Made by a program: the position numbers and the translations under genes. This document shows positions 1 to 8,785 of a stretch of DNA of 64,000 nucleotides, one piece after another. Source of the DNA: Lucinisca nassula (lineage: Eukaryota > Mollusca > Bivalvia > Lucinida > Lucinidae); assembly GCA_963580285.1 (NCBI GenBank), contig OY757011.1, forward strand, positions 203,563,644 to 203,627,643, in the 5' to 3' direction. The notes under the pieces are model-generated. The model was not told the origin of the DNA. It saw nothing but the letters and a program-made list of their open reading frames with translations, and made no database searches. Position 1 is the stretch's first letter. The number at the start of each line of letters is the position of its first letter.

Positions 1-1060
1 TAACTTCTGTAAAAGAATATCATGATCAACGAGGTCAAATGCTTTACGAAAATCTATCAATGGACCAATGCAATCTAACCCTGTTGCCTTAGTTGTATCT
101 AACTTTGATAGAAAGTTTCTAACAAATGAAAAAGATATTTCAGGGATACTAAAAAATGTATCATGAGGTACTTTAGAATTGACATACTCTTTAACGTTCT
201 CAAAATCGAAATGTTCGGCTTGTTCTTTGAGTTGACAAAATACATATTGAAGAATGAAGACATTTGCTATCTCGCTATCATCAGAAATGGTGTGATCATT
301 GTCTTAAATCCCCAAAAGTGGGTCCTTAAATTTAGTTTTACTGTATGCTCCAAAATCCCTGAAAATTTTCCATACTGTCCGTTTGTCATCTTTGCCCTCT
401 TCCATTTTATTTATTTATTTATTTATTTATTTTTTTGGTTTTGGTTTTACGGCACTTTCAAGATTATTTCACTCATATCGAGCCGATCGTTAATCAGAGG
501 TGGTCCATTTTAGTTTTAAGAAGAAACCTTATTTCTTAACAAGCAATATTCAGTTTGATTTCCATTTATTTTATACTTATTTCTCTCTTTCATTGTATCT
601 AAAATCTCTGGAGTAAGCCAGTCAGGTTTGTGGTGTTTTCTTACCCTATGTTGTTTTAAAGGTGCATGCTTATCAACTACCCCTAAAAATAAATCAATCC
701 AAATTTGAACGCATTCGCTAACATCATCAAAGTTATCTAAAATTTCCCATGGAACTTGAATCAGATCTCTGACAAATGCCGTTTCATCAAAATGTTTAAC
801 TGATCGATAAGTAATTTTTTTATGAGAATGTTTACGAATGAAAGAATCTATTTTTCGATTTCCAAAAATGGCATAATGATCGCTTTATGTCAATTTTCTA
901 ACATTAACATTGGATATATTTTCCTCAGAACTTGTATAAAAGTGACCTATTAAAGCTTTGGAATCAGGTGTAATTGTTATTAATATGACTTCTAGGTGTA
1001 TTATCTACCACTCTGTATTTCTTGTTTTCACCACTTCTATTAATTTCATATATTGAAAGA
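1..1060 (-). pseudogene. Decayed non-LTR retrotransposon (CR1/L2-like) endonuclease-RT fragment
   Basis: Read on the minus strand, this is the middle of a LINE ORF. Near 856-884 the frame gives SDHYAIFGNRK, the SDH end of an APE-type endonuclease. It then runs through a linker (HKPDWLTPEILDTMKERNK near 565-640) into RT sequence (FSIPEIS, TKATGLD near 70-150) and motif A-like DFRKAFDLVDHDILLQKL near 1-60. KATGLDCIGP is followed almost at once by DFRKAFD, so the RT block that normally lies between them has been deleted. There are stops and frameshifts, for example after NKVSS where a short repeat (about 406-510) is inserted. The copy runs off the left edge and is 5'-truncated near 1060. Clade assignment by motif style only. 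Confidence 0.75.
406..510 (-). repeat. Short dispersed repeat with TTTA-rich tail, inserted in LINE
   Basis: The (TTTA)n run is followed by GGTTTTACGGCACTTTCAAG and CGATCGTTAATCAGAGGTGG. The same core recurs at about 50785-50855 (opposite orientation) and, more degraded, at 36195-36290. A simple-repeat tail plus a conserved GCCGTAAAAC-type end suggests a small SINE. It interrupts the LINE reading frame, so it arrived later. Confidence 0.55.
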
Positions 1061-1440
1061 AGTGCTTAAGCTAAAGAAGGTTTGTGCTAGGTGGATCCCC
1101 CATCTTTTTACACCTGAACAAAAGAGGGTAGAGGTAGGCAATACCTCAGAACATCTAGCAAAATATAAGGATGAGATTCAGAGAAATAGAAACTGAATAT
1201 GAAACATGGTTGTATTTTTAACCCTATTGCAAAGACAATAATTAAGTTTGGATAGGTAAAAATGGCGAAAGACATCAAATTGCGAGGAGAAATAAGACAT
1301 CGTGTCATGTACACTCTATTTTTGACTGCGGTGGAATTCTGGCCCGAGTACCAGTACCTGAGAACCTGAGAACAAGAGTGTCACAGGATTGTTTTATAAA
1401 GCAACAACTGTGGTAGATCACTATGTTACAAAGCGCTCAT
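1061..1440. other. No recognisable feature
   Basis: AT-rich sequence between the LINE fragment and the mariner remnant. I see no coding similarity, tandem structure or inverted repeat here. The weak open frame at 1108-1314 on the minus strand has no recognisable motif. Confidence 0.4.
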
Positions 1441-1665
1441 GTGCAGGGTGCCAGGTCTTCATATTCTTCACGATAACCACCCTCCAAACAGATCAGCCGT
1501 CGTGATCGAATATTAAGTTGGAGGTGTTGAAAATTAAAACTAATGCCACATCCTCCAAAAAGTCCAGACCTTTCTCTCTGTGATTTATGGCTCAATCCAG
1601 ATATTAAAACATGTCTGGGAGGACGCCGTCCAAACGTCCATTGTATTTACGTATTTCGTTTACTG
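1441..1665 (+). pseudogene. mariner-type transposase remnant
   Basis: The plus strand reads LHILHDNHPPNRS (about 1460-1500) and, after a frame change and a stop, MPHPPKSPDLSLCDLWL (1543-1593) followed by GGRR. These correspond to the mariner motifs HDNARPH (second catalytic Asp) and PHPPYSPDLAPCDFWLFP (third catalytic Asp) near the C-terminus. At least one frameshift and several stops lie between the two blocks, and neither the N-terminal helix-turn-helix half nor terminal inverted repeats were found. It is a dead internal fragment of a DD34D mariner. Confidence 0.65.
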
Positions 1666-2038
1666 CCGAATCGCCATGTTTCGATTTCTTTCCCATATGA
1701 TATTGTGGGCATTGTGTGTGTGTGTGTGTGGGGGGGGGGGGTCTGAATGAATCAGTTCCTGATCGTTACCCTTTACTAATCATATTCTGTAGCTTAAATA
1801 TAAGTCGTTCTTCCCAACGATCATTAACCATTTCAGTAACACATCCGTTCTTTCTTTTTATCTCTCAAACGGTCAATTTTCTTATGAAAAAAATGTGAAA
1901 TTCTTATCTGTACTAAAAACATAGTTTTTGGGTGCTCGTTAGAACCGCCTCATTCTTACGATTACCCAAAACCTGTCTTTGAGTGGAAATCAGAGAAATA
2001 ACGAATATCCCTGCAAACCCACTTTTTTCTATATAAAA
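1666..2038. repeat. (GT)n(G)n run and hairpin-MITE relic
   Basis: No gene seen. 1716-1741 is a GT dinucleotide run that turns into a G homopolymer, the same compound motif as at 42452-42482. 1925-1980 contains TGCTCGTTAGAACCGCCTC and a degraded partner half, a relic of the AACCGCCTC hairpin-MITE family described at 36385-36716. Confidence 0.6.
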
Positions 2039-4800
2039 AGTAGAAGTAAAACAAAGATCAGGAATCGATACAATTAACTTACTCCACCCATCAAAGACAC
2101 CAAAGGGAAAGAAACGCAAACATGAAGCGACCAGACCATAATGGAAACCTAATCAAAGGATGAACATTAGGAAGTTACTTTCTCACAAAATGGCCAAATG
2201 GCCATCCAAAATAAAAAGACACAAGTGATACACACATTAAGTAGTAACAAACAACAACATAAATAAACCGCCACAGAAGAACCGCCTTGGAACGGCCAGT
2301 GGAAAGAATTCCACTGGGGTGGGCTTAAATCGATTTGACATGGCCATAATCCTCACCCTTACCTCTTCGGCCCCCGCCCATAGGGGCTTGGAGAAATATA
2401 TGGGCTGCATGATGCTTCCACGCAGAGCTGAATCCGGCCGGCACACTAGTACTGATAACCGCTTAGAGGATCTAGGCCTGCCCAGGAACCGCGGTGCGAG
2501 GCGGACCGTCCATGCTAATATACCTATTGGTTTCATTGGGCAACAGGGCTTGAGATGTCATTTCATCTCAGTGTCGGGTAAAAGTCCCACAAAATTGGAA
2601 GCAACATCTCCAAAATAACCTTTACAGTGTTGACGGGGACGTTAAACGGCAAATCAACCAACCATCAGCCTTACCTCTGTCGCGGTATACACTAATTTTG
2701 TTTAGTCCGCATGAAGTCTTCCTAACTCATCAGTTACATGTTACATCTCCGCGAACATACAAATAAAAAAACTACAGAGATGAAACAATGTTGAGGACTC
2801 GACTGCATACAATAACAGAATTGCTGGAGCAAAAGAAAACCAACAGTTAGACTCCGAGGGGCCCGACCAAAGACGGAGCATCAGGCGCCAACCAACATAA
2901 AGAATACTAAAATAAAATAAAATTCCATTTATGTTTTTACGCTGGAACCGTTATATAATCTTAAGCCCGACCCACCGGTGTGCAATCAAAGAGGGAAGCA
3001 AAGTTGCCAACCGTGATTGGGTTAACCACCATGCATGCAGTCTGTTTTATAATATTGATGTTGTACCCAATCTTTATATATCGACGAACGATTTTACGAA
3101 ATTGGGTACTAAAGTCATTACAGGCATGTATTTTTTCTAAATTTATATACTAAGTAACCATAGAATTCGGGTTCCGATAGGCCTTGTAGCAGAAGTGTTT
3201 TAAGTCCAACATTGAATTTTGAAACCAAATCAGAAAGACGTCTATGAAACTTAGAAAGGCTTTACGTAGTTTATGATTCCGATACCCCTCGTAAAGAAGT
3301 TTAGCGGTTAATAATTTATTACGAGTGTTGAAGTTGGATACATGACTAGACACTCTAGCGAATCGATTTAACTGCGAAATATAAACCCCGTACGATGTCG
3401 CACGAGGAACATCACCGTCCAAACAAGGAAAATTTACAATCTCGAAATCAAAATCATCACGTTTATCATAAATTTTGCAAGAAACAAATCCATCTACAAT
3501 AGATAAATGTAAATCAAAAAATGGGGGCCTTGGTATCAGAGGAATTTGCCTTGTTTAACTGAAGTTCTAGGGGATAAATCTGACTGATCAAACCATCAAA
3601 GTAAGTATTGTCAATATTTAATAAATCATCTAAATATCTAGAAGTTGAACTAAAAGCTTCAATAATTTCAGATTGGTTAACAATGGAAAGCGAAAACATG
3701 AAGTCTCTTTCGTAACAAGAACAGATCAGCCACAAGAGGTGCGCAATTCGTACCCATCGGAATACCCACAATTTGTCTAAATAACTTAGTATCGAATCTA
3801 ATATAGATATTGTCAAGTAGAAAGGTGAGGGCATCACACTTTCTGACATGACCAAAATGTATAATTCTTATGCTCTTTAGAAGTGAAAAATGCATTTCTG
3901 ACATTACATGCAACATAGAGAGAATTTTCTCTGTGAAAAGTCCATTCAATTAAATCAGTAAGCTTTTCTTTTATAAGATTATGAGGAAGCGTAGTGTAAA
4001 GACTGGCAAAATCGGAAGTAGACAGACTAGAAACACGAAAACGTCTGGATTTCAATTTATTTAAAACCTCATTCGAATTTTTATAGACCAAAACAGCTTT
4101 CTTCCTGATCTTTCAAAGACTTTATCACAATATTTAATCATATGCGTTTTAATAGCAGTAGGACAGGAAGTTAATAATTTAGAAAGTTCAGTGGTAGTGC
4201 AAGAGCTAGAATTTGCAATAAACCGTGCTTTGTAAGGTCTTTTATGAAGTTTTGGTAACCAGTATAGCGTAGGAAGCTTGTCTTGGCCTTATGTAACACA
4301 CACAGCAAACTTGGTGGCCGAATGACAAATATGTTCATCAACTATAGCTATCTCTTCAGCTAAAGGCTGAAGTTCATAGGCCTTAGTACCACCAATCTCC
4401 TGCTTAAGTGTGTTACATAGTGGAGCCGTCACACAACCACGACGTTGTTAGCGGCCTTGTCTGCAGGGGCCAAAACAAACTTCTTATGAAATTCTTGAAT
4501 ACCTAGTTTAAGATGACGTAAAGACGTCTTAGGCTTAGGAGGTAATAAGTTAGTATTTTGAGAATAGGTAGATATGCGTTTATTCACTAGTTTTAAAATG
4601 CTAAGTTTCCTGTCCTTAAGGGCTTTATGCTCAACATACTCTCGCTTACACCATCGATTACCAAATAATTCGTTCAAGGCAGCAGCGATTTCATCTCTAC
4701 ATTTGAATTACGGTTTAGGGGTATTCATTCCACGGACTTGTTATCGTGATGAATCAGTCCCTTGCAAGAACTCATTGTCTTTACATGATGCTAAAAATCT
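2039..4800 (-). pseudogene. Penelope-like retroelement, decayed, with 3' UTR
   Basis: Minus-strand coding blocks follow the order of a PLE reverse transcriptase: RWCKREYVEHKALKD (about 4620-4665), FVLAPADKAANNVVVV (about 4430-4480), SDFASLYTTLPHNLIKEKL (about 3965-4020), RQIVGIPMGTNCAPLVADLF (about 3720-3785), and SRYLDDLLNID (about 3605-3640), which carries the YxDD catalytic motif. Then come DGDVPRATSYGVYISQLNRF (about 3360-3420) and a tail CMVVNPITVGNF...CTPVGRA (about 2960-3040). At least four frame changes and several stops make it non-functional. 2039-2950 is the 3' UTR; the same UTR is found alone at 48522-49205, 41318-41873 and 46397-46588, as expected for 5'-truncated PLE insertions. 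No GIY-YIG endonuclease motif is visible on the 3' side of the RT. A nested repeat sits at 2367-2668 and a MITE abuts the 5' side at 4801. Confidence 0.85.
2367..2668 (-). mobile_element. SINE-like repeat A, nested in the PLE 3' UTR
   Basis: About 300 bp, reading on the minus side GTTTAACGTCCCCGTCAACA inward and ending in a GCCCATAGGGGC hairpin-like head. It is flanked by CCTTACCTCT at 2357-2366 and 2669-2678, a 10-bp target-site duplication. The uninterrupted target can be seen in the PLE tail copy at about 48825-48840. At least ten other full or partial copies lie in the window. The A-rich end (AAATCAAACAAACA) argues for a retroposed element, but I see no convincing pol III boxes. Confidence 0.8.
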
Positions 4801-5024
4801 TTAACCCATTTAGTACCAGAGACCCCAAAGCGGGTAACATGGCAAACGCTGCAGGCCCAGATCAGACGCCGCAGAACGCGGCGTCTGATCAGGGCCTCCA
4901 CTGTTTACTAAAAGTTGACCCATTTTCCTGATCAATTTTTAAGCAAACAAAACCTGACACCCCTAAAGTTTGAAATGGACGCATGATATATATCAGGTGG
5001 AATATTCCATTTGGTACAAAAAGA
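4801..5024 (-). mobile_element. TTAA-type hairpin MITE (GATCAGACGCCGC family)
   Basis: Begins TTAACCCATTTAGTACCAGA and ends near CCATTTGGTACAAAAAG, matching in reverse order the intact copy at 50960-51193. The core is an imperfect hairpin, CAGATCAGACGCCGC / GCGGCGTCTGATCAGG. A TTAA target would point to a piggyBac-type transposase, which is not in the window. The outer end at 5024 is degraded. Confidence 0.75.
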
Positions 5025-5363
5025 GATAATCGTTTATATTATTAAGAAAACAAAACGCACTTGAGACTGGACTCATATACTTTATCCAAACAAAAATAAT
5101 AAAAAAAATGCCCCTGCATCATATTGATTTCTTCAAAGAAAATTGTCGTTTAGCAGATAGATTCTGATTGAGTCGTCAGGGAGTGAATTATATCCAGAAA
5201 GTCTCTGATAATTTATATTCGATGCCATTTCAGCATTTCAGATTGCTATCATTTATTTGCAATGCTATTTTAAGTGGTACAAAACGAAAAAAGAAATCTC
5301 AAGTTTAACCGCATCGACCAGTTAACCCTCAAGGCGCCAAGAAAAACTGCACCTGAAGCGTCG

Positions 5364-5371
<8 letters not shown>
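5025..5371 (-). other. Possible 5' portion of the PLE
   Basis: On the minus strand an ATG at about 5227 opens a short frame reading MASNINYQRLSGYNSLPDDS before a stop after some 30 codons. Its position and polarity, directly upstream of the PLE and separated only by the MITE, suggest it could be the PLE N-terminus, but I cannot confirm this from motifs. Nothing else is recognised. Confidence 0.35.
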
Positions 5372-5396
<25 letters not shown>

Positions 5397-7588
5397 GGGC
5401 GCTATTGTGACCGGTCACCGTCCGTCGTCGTCGTCGGCGTCGTCGTCGTCCGTCTGTATGTCCGTCCACAATTTCTTTAAACGACATCTCCTCCTTAACC
5501 ACTGAACAGATTTTGACCAAACTTGGCAGAAATGATCTTTGGATGGTCCTCTCTCAAAGTCGTTCAAAGAATTCCATTCCATGCAGAACTCTGGTTGCCA
5601 TGGCAACGAAAAGCGGAAAATAAGAAAACACCTTCAAAAATCTTCTTGTCTGAAACCAGAAGGCCAAGGTCTTTGATATTTGGTATGAAGCTTCATCTAC
5701 TAGACCTCTACCAAGAATGTTCAGATAATAGCCCTCGGGCCATCAATGCCTGCGCACCGGGGCCCACTGGTTTTACATAGACTTACATGTATATCTATAG
5801 GTAAAACCTTTAATAATCTTCTTGTCTGAAACCAGAAGGCCCTGGTCTTTGATATTTGGTATGAAGCTTCATCTAGTGTACCTCTACCAAGATTGATCAA
5901 GTTAAAGCCCTGGGGCTAAAATGCCCCCGTGCCGGGGCTCACTGGTTTTACATAGGCTTATATAGGGAAACAAACTATAAAAACCTTCTTGTCTGAAACC
6001 AGAAGGCCCGGGTTATTGAAATTTGGTATGAACCTTCATCTAGTGGACCTCTAGCAAGATTGTTCAATATATAGCTCAGGGGCCAAAAAAATTCCCCTGT
6101 GCTGGTGCCCACTGATTTTACATAGGCTTATATGGGGAATATATTTAAAAAATTTCCTGTCTGAAACCAGAAGTCCCAGGACTTTGATATTTGGTATGAA
6201 CCTTCATCCAGTGGACCTCTAGCAAGATTGTTCAATATATAGCTCTGGGGCCAAAAAAATTCCCCTGTGCTGGTGCCCACTGATTTTACATAGGCTTATA
6301 TGGGGAATATATTTAAAAAATTTTCCTGTCTGAAACCAGAAGTCCCAGGACTTTGATATTTGGTATGAAGTTCATCTAGTTCAATTATAGCCCTGGGGCC
6401 AAAAATGTCCGCCGGCTGGGGTCCACTGGTTTTACATAGGCTTATATAGGGAAAACCCTTTACAAATCTTCTTGTCTGAAACCAGAAGGCACAGATCTTT
6501 GATATTTTGTATAAAGCTTCATCTAGTGGACCTCTACCAAGGTTGTTCAAATTGTAGCCCTTGGGCCAGAAATGTCCCCGCGCTGTGGCCCACTGGTTTT
6601 TCATAGGCTTCTATAGGGAAACGCTTTAAAAAATCTTCTTGGCTGAAACCAGAAGGCCCAGGTCTTTGATATTTGGTATGAAGCTTCATCTAGTGGACAC
6701 ATACAAAGATTGTTCAAAGTATAGCTCTGGGGCCCACCAGTTTTACATAGGCTTATACAGGGAAAAACCTTTAAAAATCTTCTTGTCTGAAACCAGAAGG
6801 CTCAGGTCTTTGATATGAAGTATGAAGCTTCATCAAGTTGACCTCTACCACGATTATTAAAATTATAATCCTTGGGCCAAAAAATGCCCCCGCACCAGGG
6901 CCCACTGGGATTACATAGGCTTAGATATGGAAAATCATTAAAAATTTTCTTGTAGGAAACCAGAAGGCCCAGGTGTTTGATATTTTGTATGGAACTTCAT
7001 CTACTTAACTTGTACCAAGATCGTTCAAATCATAGACCTGGTGGCAAAACAGGCCCTGTCCCGGGGCACACTGGTTTTACATAGGCTTATATTGTGAAAC
7101 CCTTTGAGAATCTTCTTGCCTGAAACCAGAAGGCCAAGGTGTTTGATATTTGGTATGAAGCTTCTCAAATGGACCCCTGGGGCCAAAAATGGCCCTGCCC
7201 CAGGGCCCACATGTATTACATAGGCTTATATATGGAAAACCTTTAAAAATTGTCTTGACTGAAACCAGAAGGCCCAGGTCTTTGATATTTGGTATGAATC
7301 TTCTTGTAGTGGATCTCTACCAAGATTGTTCAACTTATATCCCTGGGGCAAAAAAATTGTGCTGCTCCTGGTTTTACATAGGCAAATTAAGGAATACCTT
7401 TAAAAATAAATTATTATTGTGGGAAACCAAAAGGCCTAAACCTTTGATATTTGGTTTGAAGCTTCACCTAGTGGATATCTTCCAAGATTGTTCAAAGTTT
7501 AGACCTGAGGCCAAACATTGCCCCGCCGGGACCTACCTGTGTATCTCTTAGCTCAGGTGAGCGATATAGGACCATTTTGGTCCTCTTG
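5372..7588 (+). mobile_element. HINE-like (Helentron-associated) tandem-repeat element 1
   Basis: The element starts AGCTCACCTGAGCC and ends AGCTCAGGTGAGCGATATAG plus a short 3' hairpin AGGACCATTTTGGTCCT and CTTG. Between these lie about 12 tandem units of roughly 150-175 bp, each with TCTGAAACCAGAAGGCC, TTTGATATTTGGTATGAAGC, ACCTCTACCAAGATTGTTCA and TGGTTTTACATAGGCTTATA. The insertion lies in a T-rich site (CTTTTT on the left, a T run on the right). Subterminal inverted repeats, a central tandem array, a 3' hairpin and a T/T insertion site are the hallmarks described for bivalve Helentron-derived non-autonomous elements. No Rep/Hel protein is encoded. Open frames inside are by-products of the repeat. 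Confidence 0.7.
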
Positions 7589-7615
7589 TTTTTTTTTTTT
7601 TTTTTTTTTTTTTTT
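7589..7615. repeat. Poly-T tract
   Basis: About 27 T residues directly after the end of HINE-like element 1, possibly an expanded T-rich target site. Confidence 0.9.
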
Positions 7616-7794
7616 GTCGAGTGCTGCATCTTCTTACAAATATTTTACCATATATTTTGTATAAAGGTTAGCAGTGTAGACCCTGACCAGTCTGTGGCAC
7701 ACACTCTTATCTGGATCCACGCTATTTCAACAATAACTTTTAACGTTCTAGCAGACAGACATCAAAGAAGGCGAAAATTGATGTGATTGACTTC

Positions 7795-7960
7795 TTAACC
7801 TATTTATGTCAGTGGAATCACCCACCTAATAAGATTGGAGTGGTCCATTTACAATTATAGAGGTGTCAGGTTTGTTTTGTTTGCGGTAAGTTTTGAGTAA
7901 GATGTGTACTTTAAGCAAACAGCTTAGACCCAGATCAGACGCCGTATTGACGTTTTCCAT
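7795..7960 (+). mobile_element. Partial TTAA-type hairpin MITE
   Basis: Contains GTGGTCCATTTACAATTATAG, AGGTGTCAGGTTTGTTTT, GCAAACAGCTTAGACCCAG and the half-hairpin ATCAGACGCCG. It matches the left half of the copies at 34321-34545 and 50960-51193. The right half is missing, replaced by repeat A. Confidence 0.6.
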
Positions 7961-7967
7961 AAGATAT

Positions 7968-8229
7968 GTTTGTTTGAATTGAGGTTTTACGTCACACTAC
8001 ATTTGGTCATTTTGGAGATGTTGCTTCCAGTTTTGGGACATTTACGCGACATGAGGATAAAATGACATCTCAAGCCCTGTTGTCCAAACAAACCAAAAGG
8101 GTTTATATGTAGGGACGGTCCGACTCGCGTCACTGACTGGGCAGGCTCTAATCGGTTTACCATCACTCATGAACGATCAGTTTCCGCTCTGCATGGAAGC
8201 ACCATGCAGCCCAAGCCCCGATGACATGC
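7968..8229 (+). mobile_element. SINE-like repeat A copy
   Basis: Runs from GTTTGTTTGAATTGAGG to CATGCAGCCCAAGCCCCGAT. It is more diverged than the 12268 copy and lacks part of the 5' head. No target duplication recognised. Confidence 0.75.
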
Positions 8230-8785
8230 CAAAGCCTTTTACAAAGTGGGAAAACTAATCCTGGACTAGTTCTTGGGGTAGCCCATATGTCGTCTGTTTA
8301 TTTCGTCTGCTGAATCCTCTTGCAAACTGTTTTTAAAATACTTTTTGCATACGACAGAGTGTACCTAAATCAGACTGCTCGCAACAAATGGCTTTAAAAC
8401 TTACCAGTAGACGACAAAGCAGACGACAATTGCCGTGGTTGACACCTTATGGACTGACAACAAGTCCGTGAAATGAACACAGCTGTTAACGTCATTTCAT
8501 ACTCAGAAAGATGGGGATTACAGGTTTTATCGTGTTATTTTTTTTTGTTGTTTTTTTTTTTTGTTTGTTTTTTGTTTTGTTGGTTTGTTTTGATTGTTTT
8601 AAAATCGACCCAAAATTACAAATTGCAAATCAAAAATCAATGCTGGTGTCCACGTGACTGTTTTAGGGGAAACCAATATTATGGTTATTAATAGAATGCA
8701 GGATTGCTAAAGAGCAACACTGCGATAAAACTTCTCAGTACTTGGCTGTAACTAGGAAGCTAGGAAACAAACGACGTTCGGAGGG
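8230..8785. repeat. Dispersed sequence shared with 18871-19415
   Basis: No gene. Short blocks such as GACGACAATTGCCGTGGTTG, TTTCGTCTGCTGAA and GGTTATTAATAGAA recur in the same order or nearby at 18871-19415, so this is probably another unclassified repeat. A TG/T-rich low-complexity stretch lies at 8536-8600. Confidence 0.5.

Noticed and set aside
2237..2618. Pair of overlapping 99-codon frames on opposite strands
   Set aside because: They lie across repeat A and the PLE UTR; similar frames appear in other copies because of shared DNA, not protein conservation.
5274..7551. Repeated open frames over the HINE-like array (IFGMKLHLVDLYQDCS)
   Set aside because: The peptide repeats with the DNA unit and is broken by stops in alternating frames. 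There is no known domain.
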